A stretch of DNA of 64,000 bases, taken from assembly GCF_037023735.1 (NCBI RefSeq), contig NZ_CP146069.1, forward strand, positions 1,901,501-1,965,500. Reading direction: 5' to 3'. Below, in pieces: positions 48,987 to 59,400 of this stretch; positions within the stretch are counted from its first letter, which is position 1; each line of letters starts with the position of its first letter. Source of the DNA: Roseovarius sp. S88 (GTDB taxonomy: Bacteria > Pseudomonadota > Alphaproteobacteria > Rhodobacterales > Rhodobacteraceae). The position numbers and the translations under genes are program-made. The notes under the pieces were generated by a model. That model ran no database searches, was not told the origin of the DNA, and worked only from the letters and a program-made list of their open reading frames with translations.

Positions 48987-51311
48987 ATGGCTAATTTTCT
49001 CAGAGCGGGGGCAGGGCGTCTTTTACAAGACGGCATTGCGTTGAAAACAATCCGCTCGTTTACCGCTTTTGTCTTGTTGTTTTTGACGATTTTGGCCGTT
49101 GAACCGGCCCATGCGCAAAGCTTTCGCTTTTCGTCGGTGACTGTCGAAGGCAATCAGCGGATTGAAGCGGGCACAATTGCATCCCAAGCCGGTATTGAAG
49201 CGGGGCAGACACTCTCTGCCGGCGAGTTAAATGCAGCGGCTCAACGCGTCCGTGCCAGTGGGCTTTTTGAAACCGTTGAGGTTGAGCCGCGAGGCAACAC
49301 GCTTGTTATTCGCGTGGTGGAATTTCCAACGATCAACGCGGTGGCCATCGAAGGCAACAAACGTTTGAAGGACGATGACCTGTTGGGCTTCATTGAAACT
49401 GAGCCACGTCAGGTGTTCAGCCCGACCCGCGTGGAACGGGATGTCGTGATTCTCACCGAAGCCTATGAGCAAAGCGGCCGGGTTGCCGCGCGGATCTCGC
49501 CCAAGATTATCCGCCGCAGTGACAACCGTGTGGATGTCATTTTTGAAGTGTTCGAAGGGCGACCCATCGAAGTAAAACGCATCGGCTTTGTCGGCAACAA
49601 GGCGTATTCTGACCGCCGCTTGCGCCGCGTCATCGACAGCAAGCAAGCTGGTCTTTTGCGAGCGATCATCGCGCGCGACACTTTCGTTGCCGACCGGTTA
49701 GAATTCGACAAGCAAGTGCTGAGCGATTTCTATCTGTCGCGCGGCTATGTGGATTTCCGGGTCACCGGCACAAATGCCGAGCTTGCGCGTGAGCGTGATG
49801 GGTATTTCGTTACCTTCAACATTCAAGAAGGCCAGCAATTCCGCTTTGGTGAAATCACCACGGTCAGTGAAATGAACGGGGTGGATGCCGAAGATTACCA
49901 AAGCGTGCTCAAGATCAAGCCTGGCGTGGTATACTCGCCCACTTTGGTCGAGAACTCCATCGCGCGGATGGAGCGTCAGGCTATTCGCAATGGCGTTGAT
50001 TTCATGCGGGTTGATCCGCGCATCACGCGCAATGACCGTGAGTTGACGCTCGATGTCGAATTTGTGCTGGTGCGGGGGCCGCGCGTATTTGTCGAGCGCA
50101 TTGATATTGAGGGCAACACAACCACGCTTGACCGTGTTATTCGCCGTCAATTCGACACCGTCGAGGGCGATCCCTTTAATCCGCGCGAAATTCGTCAGGC
50201 TGCTCAGCGCATCCGCGCGTTGAGATATTTCTCAACGGCGGATGTCAATGCGCGCGAAGGGTCCAGTCCGGATCAGGTTGTTGTCGACGTGGATGTCGAA
50301 GAAACGACAACTGGCTCTCTGTCCTTTGGCGCAAATTTCTCCTCGGACGCAGGCTTTGGCGTATCGGTCGGCTTTTCAGAGCGAAATTTCCTCGGCCGTG
50401 GCCAGCGTGTTTCAGCGAACGTGATTGTAAATGCTGAAACGGCCAATTACAGCCTGTCCTTCGCAGAGCCTGCATTCCTTGGCCGTGATGTGGAATTCAG
50501 TGTCCGCACCTCGCTTTTGGAGACGTCTCGGAACAATAGTTTATTTGACACGATCACCGGAGATTTCCGCCCTGCCATTGGGTTTCCTCTGGGCGAAAGC
50601 AGCCGGCTGAATTTGTTTTACAATCTTGGTTATTCGGAAATGACGGACTATCCGGCGACTGGTCTGTCGCCGATCCTTGCGGCGGAGTCGGCGCAGGGCG
50701 GGGAAATCGCAAGCTCAATTGGATTTGTCTACTCCTACGACACGCGTCGCACAGGTCTTAACCCCAATGCAGGAGTTTTGCTGGAATTCGGTACGGAATT
50801 TGCCGGGCTTGGTGGAGATCAGGAGTTTATCCGTCCTAGCGTTCGAGTGATTGGACAAACGCGCGTTTTCAATGAGGAAATTACGCTTCGAGCAACACTG
50901 GAAGCGGGTGCTCTAGAATTTCTCAGCGGGAACACCCGCGCGGTTGATCGGTATACCCAGCAAGTGATCCGCGGCTTTGATGCCAATGGTTTGGGGCCGG
51001 TGCAAAATGGAGAGCATTTGGGCGGAAACTATTTCGCCGCCGCAAAGTTTGACGCGGAATTCCCGATCGGTTTGCCAGATGAATTTGGCATCAGCGGCGG
51101 CGTGTTTTATGACGTTGGCTCAATCTGGGGCCTGGACACGACTGGACCGGGTGTTGCATCCGAGGACTTTACACTACGCCACGTTGTCGGCTTCTCGCTG
51201 TTCTGGGACTCTCCCTTCGGACCTTTGCGTTTGAATTTCTCGCGTGCGCTCGAAAGCGAGCCGGGCGATGTTGAGCGTAATTTTGACATTACGGTTCGCA
51301 CGGATTTCTAA
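48987..51311 (+). CDS. bamA: Outer membrane protein assembly factor BamA
   Basis: BamA inserts beta-barrel proteins into the outer membrane. The 774-aa protein has a signal peptide (RSFTAFVLLFLTILAVEPAH, then AQS), a series of POTRA domains (FRFSSVTVEGNQRIEAGT onward, about 45-425) and a C-terminal Omp85 barrel (SFGANFSSDAGFGVSVGFSE) ending in the aromatic residue Phe (ITVRTDF). ATG 48987 is used; a TTG at 48975 would add four residues. ompH follows after one base. Confidence 0.96.
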   Translation: MANFLRAGAGRLLQDGIALKTIRSFTAFVLLFLTILAVEPAHAQSFRFSSVTVEGNQRIEAGTIASQAGIEAGQTLSAGELNAAAQRVRASGLFETVEVEPRGNTLVIRVVEFPTINAVAIEGNKRLKDDDLLGFIETEPRQVFSPTRVERDVVILTEAYEQSGRVAARISPKIIRRSDNRVDVIFEVFEGRPIEVKRIGFVGNKAYSDRRLRRVIDSKQAGLLRAIIARDTFVADRLEFDKQVLSDFYLSRGYVDFRVTGTNAELARERDGYFVTFNIQEGQQFRFGEITTVSEMNGVDAEDYQSVLKIKPGVVYSPTLVENSIARMERQAIRNGVDFMRVDPRITRNDRELTLDVEFVLVRGPRVFVERIDIEGNTTTLDRVIRRQFDTVEGDPFNPREIRQAAQRIRALRYFSTADVNAREGSSPDQVVVDVDVEETTTGSLSFGANFSSDAGFGVSVGFSERNFLGRGQRVSANVIVNAETANYSLSFAEPAFLGRDVEFSVRTSLLETSRNNSLFDTITGDFRPAIGFPLGESSRLNLFYNLGYSEMTDYPATGLSPILAAESAQGGEIASSIGFVYSYDTRRTGLNPNAGVLLEFGTEFAGLGGDQEFIRPSVRVIGQTRVFNEEITLRATLEAGALEFLSGNTRAVDRYTQQVIRGFDANGLGPVQNGEHLGGNYFAAAKFDAEFPIGLPDEFGISGGVFYDVGSIWGLDTTGPGVASEDFTLRHVVGFSLFWDSPFGPLRLNFSRALESEPGDVERNFDITVRTDF

Positions 51312-51312
51312 C

Positions 51313-51915
51313 ATGACAAAAATCAGGACCATCCTGTCCATCGCTTTGATCGCGGGGGGCAGTTTGGTTTTTGGCCCCATCGCCGCCTCATCTCAGGATG
51401 TGGGTGTGGTGCAAAGCCAGGTGCTTGTGATCGACCCGGAGCGTTTGTTCAACCAGACACGGTTGGGTCAGAGCTATCTGGCGCTGATTCAAGTGGAACG
51501 GGATGCTCTGATCGCGCGCAATCGTCAGATCGAGGCGGAATTAGAGGCCGAGGAAAAGGCTCTGACGGAGAAGCGAGAAGAGACAAGCCCCGAGGAGTTT
51601 CGCGAGATGGCGGATGCCTTTGATACGCGGGTGCAGGATATTCGCCGCGACAGCGAACGCCGGGTGCGTGATCTGGAACGTAACCGTGAACGCGCACCGG
51701 TGGAGTTCATGCGCCAGGTCGAACCGGTTCTGGTTGACATCATGCGCGCCGCCGGGGGCGTTGTTGTCGTGGATGCGCGCAACGTGCTTTTGCGCGCTGA
51801 TGTGATTGACATCACCGACGTGGCCATCGCACGCATTGACAATGTGCTGGCTCCTGGCGTTCCGGAAACCGGAACCGACGCGCCGGATGGCGAAGCGCAA
51901 GGCGGCACGGAATGA
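51313..51915 (+). CDS. ompH: OmpH/Skp-family periplasmic chaperone
   Basis: Skp holds unfolded outer membrane proteins in the periplasm for the Bam machine. The 200-aa protein has a signal peptide (ILSIALIAGGSLVFGPIAAS), then VVQSQVLVIDPERLFNQTRL, a long charged coiled coil (about 70-145) and the closing VVVVDARNVLLRADVIDITD, as in OmpH proteins. It follows bamA, its functional partner. The Pro/Asp/Gly-rich C-terminal tail is disordered. Confidence 0.92.
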   Translation: MTKIRTILSIALIAGGSLVFGPIAASSQDVGVVQSQVLVIDPERLFNQTRLGQSYLALIQVERDALIARNRQIEAELEAEEKALTEKREETSPEEFREMADAFDTRVQDIRRDSERRVRDLERNRERAPVEFMRQVEPVLVDIMRAAGGVVVVDARNVLLRADVIDITDVAIARIDNVLAPGVPETGTDAPDGEAQGGTE

Positions 51916-52012
51916 GGCGTGTGCTTGCCCCGGATCAGGCGAATTGCTAAGTCGACGTAGCCTGATGCAAGGCAGGTAAAATCTTGGCGGAAGGCGCCGG
52001 AAAGGATCGGCC

Positions 52013-52477
52013 ATGACAGACACGCTGCAGACGGCAGATATCGAACGGATCAAAAGGCTGATCCCGCATCGGTACCCATTCCTTTTGGTGGACAAGGTTG
52101 TTGACATTGATGGCTATCAAACCGCGCGTGGGATCAAGAATGTCACGATGAATGAGCCTCATTTTCAGGGGCATTTTCCGGCCAAGCCGATCATGCCCGG
52201 AGTGACGATTGTCGAGGCCATGGCGCAGACAGCGGCCGTCATGGTCGGGGCCGCACTTGGCATGGAGGACCGCAATCTGTTGGTCTATTTCATGGCGATC
52301 GACTCGTGCAAGTTCCGCCGTATGGTGGTGCCTGGTGATGTGCTTGAGATGAAGCTTGAGACCTTGCGTGGCAAGCCCGGCGGCAAGGTCTGGAAATTCC
52401 GCGGCGTGGCGAAGGTCGGCGATGAACTGGCCGCCGAAGCAGAATTCGCAGCGATGATGGATTTGCCGAAGGAGTAA
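52013..52477 (+). CDS. fabZ: 3-hydroxyacyl-[acyl-carrier-protein] dehydratase FabZ
   Basis: FabZ dehydrates 3-hydroxyacyl-ACP in fatty acid elongation and competes with LpxA for the same substrate. The 154-aa hot-dog protein has [20 protein letters not shown], the catalytic histidine in [18 protein letters not shown], and [13 protein letters not shown] with the glutamate. lpxA begins six bases after its stop. lpxD, often found between skp and fabZ, is absent here. Confidence 0.97.
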   Translation: MTDTLQTADIERIKRLIPHRYPFLLVDKVVDIDGYQTARGIKNVTMNEPHFQGHFPAKPIMPGVTIVEAMAQTAAVMVGAALGMEDRNLLVYFMAIDSCKFRRMVVPGDVLEMKLETLRGKPGGKVWKFRGVAKVGDELAAEAEFAAMMDLPKE

Positions 52478-52482
52478 GCGCG

Positions 52483-53286
52483 ATGAGCCGAGCTTCGGAG
52501 ACGAAAATTCACCCCAGTTCGGTGATTGAAGAAGGCGCGCAGATTGGCCAAGGCGTCGAGGTTGGGCCGTTTTGCCATATTGGTGCAAACGTAAGCCTGG
52601 CTGACGGCGTTCAATTGAAAAGCCATGTTGTGGTGTCGGGCAAGACACGCATCGGTGAAGATACCGTGGTTTTCCCTTTCGCTTGCATTGGGGAAATCCC
52701 GCAGGATTTGAAATTCAAAGGCGAAGAAACCGAGCTTGAGATCGGTGCGCGTAACCGCATCCGCGAACATGTGACGATGAACACCGGCACCGAAGGGGGC
52801 GGTGGCGTGACACGTGTCGGCGATGACGGGCTTTTCATGGCGGGCTGTCATGTGGCCCATGATGCGCAGGTTGGCGACCGGGTCATCATCGTGAACAACG
52901 CCGCTTTGGCGGGGCATTGTGTGATCGAAGACGACGTGATCATTGGAGGATTGTCCGGGGTGCATCAATGGGTGCGCATCGGGCAAGGCGCTATCATTGG
53001 CGCTGTCACAATGGTGACCAATGACGTGATCCCCTACGGCCTTGTACAAGCGCCACGCGGCCAGCTGGATGGGCTCAATCTTGTGGGCCTCAAACGGCGC
53101 GGCGTCGCACGATCTGACATCACAGCCCTGCGGGCCGCCATTCAGATGCTGGCGCAAGGCGAAGGGACCTTTCAGGACCGCGCACGGCGGTTGGGTGAAG
53201 AAACAGAGAGCGACTATGTCCGGCAAATCGTGGATTTTGTGACAGCGGCCAGCGACCGGTCCTTCCTGACCCCCGGCGCGAGCTAA
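52483..53286 (+). CDS. lpxA: UDP-N-acetylglucosamine acyltransferase LpxA
   Basis: LpxA starts lipid A synthesis by acylating UDP-GlcNAc. The 267-aa protein is a left-handed beta helix of hexapeptide repeats (KIHPSSVIEEGAQIGQGVEV, GPFCHIGANVSLADGV) with GCHVAHDAQVGDRVIIVNNA containing the catalytic His, and a C-terminal helical domain (GLKRRGVARSDITALRAA). The order fabZ-lpxA-lpxI-lpxB is typical of alphaproteobacteria. Confidence 0.97.
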   Translation: MSRASETKIHPSSVIEEGAQIGQGVEVGPFCHIGANVSLADGVQLKSHVVVSGKTRIGEDTVVFPFACIGEIPQDLKFKGEETELEIGARNRIREHVTMNTGTEGGGGVTRVGDDGLFMAGCHVAHDAQVGDRVIIVNNAALAGHCVIEDDVIIGGLSGVHQWVRIGQGAIIGAVTMVTNDVIPYGLVQAPRGQLDGLNLVGLKRRGVARSDITALRAAIQMLAQGEGTFQDRARRLGEETESDYVRQIVDFVTAASDRSFLTPGAS

Positions 53287-53292
53287 GCCGCC

Positions 53293-54215
53293 ATGACCCT
53301 TGCGCTCATAGCCGGGCAGGGCGGGTTGCCGCCCTTTTTGACCAAGGCGATGCTGGCGCGGGGCGAGGTGCCGACGATTTGCGAGGTCGAGCAGTTTCCC
53401 TCGGACGTCAAAGGCGATCTGCCGCGCATTGGCTTCCGGCTTGAGACTTTGGGGACGTTCCTGCAGATTCTCAAAGAGACCGGCGTGACGCGGATCTGCA
53501 TGGCCGGCTCGATGCAGCGTCCGCCGATTGATCCTGCGTTGATAGATGCAGCCACAATGCCGTTTGTTCCGCGCGTTCAGACGGCATTGGCCAAGGGCGA
53601 TGACGGCACGCTGCGCGTCTTTATCGAGATATTCGAAGAGGCCGGGTTTGTCGTCGTTGGCGCGGCTGAGCTGGTGCCGGACATCTTGCCCCGTCCGGGC
53701 GTTACAATTGGCACCCTGCCGGATGATCTTGCCAAAGACATCAGCGCGGCGGAAGCGGCGTTGACCGAGATGGGTGCAGCGGATCAGGGACAGGCTGTTG
53801 TGGTCAAGAACGGACAGGTTCTATCCCGCGAAGATCAACGCGGCACCGACGCGATGCTGGATGATCTGGCTCTGGATTATGATCGGCCCTGGATTGCGGA
53901 TGATCCCTTTGAACTTGCCGCTGACATGCTTGATAGCGTGGCGGATTGGCTCAGCGGTCCTGCTGCCGAGGCCAAGAGCGCTGACGGCACGGCAGAGGGT
54001 GGTCTGCTCTACAAGGCGCCGAAACCGGGACAGGAGCTGCGCGTGGATATGCCGCTGATTGGCCTGAACACGGCCATGCGCGCGGCTGAGCTGGGTCTGC
54101 GTGGGATTGTGATCGAGGCGGAGGGTGTCATGCTGCTCAATCCTGAAGGGGTCCGGCAGGTGCTTGAAGGGCAAGGCATGTTCCTCTGGGTGCGCCCCCC
54201 GGAGCTGCGGCATGA
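53293..54215 (+). CDS. lpxI: UDP-2,3-diacylglucosamine pyrophosphatase LpxI, frame lost at the 3' end
   Basis: LpxI (DUF1009) cleaves UDP-2,3-diacylglucosamine, the step done by LpxH in enteric bacteria. It shows LALIAGQGGLPPFLTKAMLA, then MAGSMQRPPIDP, GDDGTLRVFIEIFEEAGFVV, LNTAMRAAELGLRGIVIEAE and GMFLWVRP near the end. As sequenced, the frame runs on to 54483, overlapping lpxB by 272 bases with unlikely sequence. If the six-C run at 54195-54200 had seven, the gene would end with TGA at 54215, sharing ATGA with the lpxB start. That is the arrangement expected from its neighbours. Confidence 0.9.
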
Positions 54216-55341
54216 AGGTCTTTCTCATCGCGGGCGAGGCGTCTGGCGACAAGCTGGGCGCGGCGCTGATGGCGGGGCTGAAATCGTTGACAGAGGTCGA
54301 GTTCTCTGGCGTTGGCGGGCCCATGATGCAGGCCGAAGGCCTGAGTTCACTCTTCCCGATGGAAGAGTTGAGCGTCATGGGGCTCGTCGAAGTCCTGCCC
54401 AAATACTTCCACCTCAAACGCCGCATTCGCAAAACGGCAGAGGCGGCGTTGATGGCAGAGCCGGATGTGATCATTTCCATTGACAGCCCGGATTTCTGCC
54501 TGCGGGTGGCCAAGATCGTCAAGGACAACAGCAAGATACGCACTGTGCATTATGTTGCTCCGTCGGTCTGGGCCTGGCGACCTGGACGCGCCGAGAAGAT
54601 GGCCAAGGTGATTGACCATGTGCTCGCGCTCTTGCCCTTTGAGCCGCCCTATATGGAGGCGACGGGCATGGCCTGTGATTTTGTCGGACATCCTGTGGTG
54701 AGTGAGCCACGCGCCAGTGAGGCAGATATTGCAGCATTCCGCGCAGAGCATGGGCTGACAGGTGCGCCGGTGCTGCTGGTTCTGCCCGGATCGCGGGGGG
54801 CGAGGTCAACCGCCTTGGACCCATCTTTGGTGCGGCGCTGCAACAGATCGCAAGTCAGAGACCTGATGTGCGGCTCGTTGTGCCCACAACAGCAGCCCGT
54901 GAGGCGCAGGTGCTCAAGCTTGTGGCAGAGTGGCCAGGCCAGCCGATCGTGGCGGCCCCGGAGGGAGATGTTGAGGCAGATGCCAACCGCAAACGCGCGG
55001 CATTTGCGGCGGCGGATTGGGCGTTGGCGGCGTCGGGCACCGTGTCGCTGGAGCTGGCTGCGGCGCGCACGCCGATGGTCATCGCCTATGACGTCAATCG
55101 CATCAGCCGCGAGATCATCAAGCGGATGCTGAAGATCGACACGTTGACGTTAGTCAACCTGGTGTCTGAAACCCGTGCCGTGCCCGAGTTCAACGGCGAG
55201 TTCTGCAAGCCTGAGCTGATTGCCAAGGGCGTTCTGGAGATGATGGACAGTCCTGGCGCACAGCTGGATGCGATGCAGGTGACAATGGAGCGCCTGGGCG
55301 AGGGGGTGAGGCCCCGGGGCTCAGAGCGGCGAAGGCTGTGA
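54212..55341 (+). CDS. lpxB: Lipid-A-disaccharide synthase LpxB, frame broken at a G run
   Basis: LpxB joins UDP-2,3-diacylglucosamine and lipid X into the lipid A disaccharide. The first frame gives MKVFLIAGEASGDKLGAALM, FSGVGGPMMQAEGL, YVAPSVWAWRPGRAEKM and LLVLPGSR. The second frame carries VRLVVPTTAAREAQVLK, ALAASGTVSLELAAARTPMV and the rest. The shift falls at the six-G run 54795-54800. A seventh G gives SRGGEVNRLGPIFGAALQQI and a continuous 376-aa protein. LpxB is normally essential with LPS, so sequencing error is the likely cause. Confidence 0.93.
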
Positions 55342-55980
55342 TGGGTGGCTGTCTGCGTTGTTGATGCCGATGGTTCGAACGCTCGGTCTCTTGCGAGATA
55401 GAGGATATTGTGGCCTGCCTGCGCGATGTGCCGAAAGGTGGGTGCAGGGTAGACTTTGAGGCTGACAACTTGAGCCAGAATTTCTTTTTTAGGCTCCAAG
55501 GAGCCGGTTTTGATGTAGGGTGCATGGTGGCGCGTCAGGTGCATGCGGCGATGTCTGTAAAGCGCACCAAGACCGACAAGACGGACGCCCACCGGACGAG
55601 GTCTCGTGGATGACGCCGAGTTTGTCTGCCGCGACTGACTTGCCCGAGACAAAGCGGGGCGCTCCGCGTCAAATCCGACACATTCACGCAACGGTGCAAA
55701 CGAACCTGACCAACAATGACTGCGAAGAGAGTCGTGACCCGGATAAGTGACAAAGATCCCTAAAGACGGAAACGCAGTGATGAAATAAGCTTGACCCAAA
55801 CACCCGATTAGAGAAGCGGATTTTCCCGACAATGCCGGGTCTAAGGTTTTGTAGCAGCTGTTCAGATTTGGCCGATCGTCGCGTGTTGGATTAGTAAATT
55901 GGGTCTCAAGCAGCTTAAAGCGCGCGTGTGCGACTTACATTGTCAAAAAAAGTGGTGCAGATGCGTAGATTGTAATGCTT
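55342..55980. other. Non-coding region with decayed mobile DNA
   Basis: These 639 bases between lpxB and the channel gene hold no intact gene. Apart from the IS110 fragment, only short unsupported frames occur on both strands. lpxB is therefore the end of the envelope gene series in this genome as far as the window shows. Confidence 0.55.
55490..55600 (+). pseudogene. Remnant of an IS110-family transposase
   Basis: A short frame reads LQGAGFDVGCMVARQVHAAM and then SVKRTKTDKTDAH. This resembles the conserved N-terminal block of IS110 transposases (the NKTDRNDAR-type motif of the DEDD catalytic domain). The match is broken on both sides, and no ends of an insertion sequence were found. It is a decayed fragment. 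Confidence 0.5.
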
Positions 55981-56409
55981 CTACTCGCGCTCGGTTCCGG
56001 TGGCGCGGGCAAACACGCCGACCAAGAACGCAGTTGTCAGTCCAAACATCAAGATGCCTGTCACCGAAGCCATCGCGCCAAAGATGCGATGATCAGGGCC
56101 AAGAGTGACATCCCCGTATCCCACGGTCGTATAGGTCACGAGTGCGAAATAGATAGAAGCCTCATATCCTGGCAAAGCGCCGACAATCCAGATGCCGGCT
56201 GCCCAGATATAGACCTGCAATGTATGCGAAAGTGCAAACGCGCCAAAGACGAGCGAAATAAGCCCGAGAGTCCCGCGTTGCCGGTCCGACGTTTGCATAG
56301 GTCTTTGCGATATTAGAAAAGACACAAGCCAAGAGGCAATCGCAATGTGCAGCAGCCCGCAAATGATCAAAAGCAGACTGCCCAGTGCAATCTGGACGAG
56401 CACGCTCAT
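55981..56409 (-). CDS. Two-helix potassium-channel-like protein
   Basis: The 142-aa protein has about four hydrophobic segments and, between the last two, the K+ selectivity filter TTVGYGD (TVGYGD at residues 95-100) followed by a pore-lining helix (FGAMASVTGILMFGLTTAFL). No cytoplasmic RCK/TrkA-N domain is present. Its ATG overlaps the stop of the upstream RND transporter as ATGA, so the two are co-translated. Why an ion channel is coupled to an efflux pump is unknown; ion balance during transport is one possibility. Confidence 0.85.
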   Translation of the reverse strand: MSVLVQIALGSLLLIICGLLHIAIASWLVSFLISQRPMQTSDRQRGTLGLISLVFGAFALSHTLQVYIWAAGIWIVGALPGYEASIYFALVTYTTVGYGDVTLGPDHRIFGAMASVTGILMFGLTTAFLVGVFARATGTERE

Positions 56410-59400
56410 GCGGCGCGACTTGTTCTAAATAGCAAACGATAAACCGGTGGCACGAAGATGAGCGTAAGCGGCGATGCCACCAGCAAGCCGCCAATCATCA
56501 GCGTTGCCATTGGCTCAAAGAGCGCACCGCCTGCAAGCGCCATTGGAACAAGGCCCAAAACAGTTGTGATCGACGTGAGCAGGACCGGCCGCAATCGTTT
56601 CTTTGAGGCCTCCACGATGGCGTCATCAAGCGCCAGTGTCTCGCGTTCGATATCAATTTGATCGATCAACACAATGGCGTTGTTGATGATGATGCCCATA
56701 AGCGAAATCAGACCCAGAATGGCAAAGAATGAGAGGGGCTGCGCGGTGATGCCCAAAGCAAGTGGCGCACCAATAAGAATGAGCGGAATGGTCATGAACG
56801 TCAAAGCAACCCGACGCAGCGAATTGAACTGAAAAGTCAGAGCAAGGATCATCACCACCAGAGCGTAAGGCATCCCGGCGGCCAGATCGGCATTTGCCTC
56901 GGCAGAATCCGCACTCTCACCTCCAAGTTCAATTTTGTAGCCCGGTCCAAGATCGATCTCGTCCAATGTCGGCTGGATGATCGCTTCAATCTGAGCAGCC
57001 GAAGCGGTTGCGCTTTTGGCGCTTATGATAATCTTTCGTTCCTGGTTCTGACGGCGCATTTGCGATAGCTCCAGTCGCGGGGCAAAGCGCGCAACCTGGT
57101 CCAGAGAAATCAGTCCGCGCTCAGTGGGGATTGAAAGGTTCTCCAGGTCCTCGAGGCTGTCGCGAAAGCTGCGCTCGGCGCGCACGACAATTGGGATCTG
57201 ATCTTCGCCGTCGCGTAGAACCGAAACCGAAGTTCCGGAGAAATATGCCTCCATCACGTTCGAAATGTCCTTGGACGTCACACCGAGTTCGCGGGCCTTT
57301 TCCTGCAGGATATCGATGCCGACGGTTATGGTTTTGTTTCCCCAGTCATTTTGGTTCAGAATAAGACCGGGGACCGCGTCAAAGCCTGCTTCAATCCTTT
57401 TGGCTGTATTCAGCAGGACATCGCCATCCGGGCCAGAAACCTCGACTTCGACAATCCCGCTTTCGCTGCCGCCCATGGACAGCCGCGTAACCCGTGCCCG
57501 CACAGTGGGAAAATACTCAAGGAGATGCTGGCGCGCCCTGTCCGCAGCGGTGACCGCGCCTTCGAAATCGTAGGTGTTGACGACAAGAAATGCGCTGGCC
57601 GGATTGGTGTCGGCGGGCGCAAGCGCGAGGTAGAAGCGCGGGCCGCCATGCCCCACAAAAAGAGTGGTGTTGGCGACTTCTGGATTGATCTCGGGATCAC
57701 GCAGCCAAGCTTCTATTGCCAGCGCTTCGTTCTGCGTGGCGGTTATCGAACTGCCTTTCTGTAGATCGATATAGATCAAGAATTCGGCTCGTTCGGACAA
57801 TGGAAACATTTCGGATTTCAAATTTCCAAACTGAGAAACGCCAAGCCACACCAACCCATAGCTGAGGGCTATGATCGGCAGGCTTAGAGGTAGAAGTTTC
57901 CGGACCAACACGCCATATGCCAAGACCAGTTTGCCTTCTTTCGTCTCCTGTGCAGGCTTGGGCCGTAACAGCGAGGCGGCAACATATGGCAAGATGTAAT
58001 GTGCTGTCAGCCAGGAGCCTACGAGCATAAGCGCCACCACGGCACCAAGCGAAAAGGCGAACTCTCCTGATGTGCCTTCCAAAACCATCATGGGCGCAAA
58101 AGCGGAAACCGTGGTAATTGAAGCCACGGCAAGCGGGATAAAGAATTGACCGCCTGCAGAAATTGCCGCCTCTTGCGGTGTCGCCCCGTCTTTGATGCGC
58201 GTGTCGATGTCCTCTACGACTACCAGTCCATTATCGACCAGCAAACCCAAAGAGATGATGACGGCGGCAATGGAGATTTGTTCAAGGTCAATACCCCATT
58301 GCGTCATGCCCAAAAGAGCGAATGTCACGGTAAATGGGACGATACTTGCAATGATGAAAGCAGGCCGCAGACCAAGAAACACAAGCATTACAAGCAGGAC
58401 GACAACAAAGGTTTGTGCGACATTTGACAGCGCAGAATTGACTGACTGTGTGACATTGGTCTCTTGAAAGGTGGAGATATTGAAGCTGATCCCAATCGGC
58501 TGGACCATTTCCAATCGAGCCACTTCCTTCAGAAGAATCTTGCCCAGCTTTTGGATGTCTCTGTCATCGGCCATTTCAACGCTGACCAGCACGGCGGGCG
58601 CGCCGTTAAAGTAGACTGGTTGTTTGGGCGGATCGACATATCCGCGGCGGGGTGACAGCAAGTCTTTTAGCGTCACGATCTCTCCACTCGAGAGTTGAGT
58701 GAGGACAACGCCTATGTCTTCAATCGTGTCGAGATTTCCATTCGCCTCCAGCAGAATCGTGGTGCCATCTGCATCGATCTGCCCAGCGGGCAGGATAACG
58801 TTCTGGTCGCGTAAATCCTGAACAAGTTGTGGGATTTGCACGCCTACGGCAGCCAGTCGGCGGGCATCAATCTCAAGCCATATCCGTTCATCTTGCTCAC
58901 CCGAGAGCGTGACTTTAGTGACACCATCAATCGCGTAAAGGCCGGTCTGCAACTCTTCTGCGGCCTGCGCGATCTCAGCCATGTCGAACCCATCGCCAGT
59001 GACCGCAATGGTCGCAATTGCCACATCGCCGTAATTTGTATTCACGAAAGGGCCCTGCGTGCCGTCGGGCAGCTCGTTTTCGGTTTGCTCAATTCTTGTT
59101 CGAATATCTGTGAATATCTGGTCGAGATCATCAACTGGCACCCAGTCGGCGACATTGATGTTCAGCTGCGCGGACCCTGTGGTGATGAGCGTGTTGATTT
59201 CATCAACCTCTCCAATCTCCCGCGCCGCCCGTTCGAGAGGAATGGCGATCAGGTCCTCAATCCGCTCCGGGTCCATACCGGCAAAACTGGCTGAGACAAC
59301 GGCAGTACGAACCGTGATGGCCGGGTTTTCTCTTTTCGGCAAGTTGATGTAGGCAAAGGCACCAACCAACAAAAGACCAACCATCGCCAGCAGCGTCAGG

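Noticed and set aside
54216..54483. Genuine C-terminal extension of LpxI overlapping lpxB
   Set aside because: The extra 89 residues are low in family character and disappear if one C is added, which also recreates the ATGA junction.
55086..55832. 248-codon minus-strand frame across the lpxB end and the decayed region
   Set aside because: Half of it is antisense to lpxB and the rest resembles no family; treated as chance.
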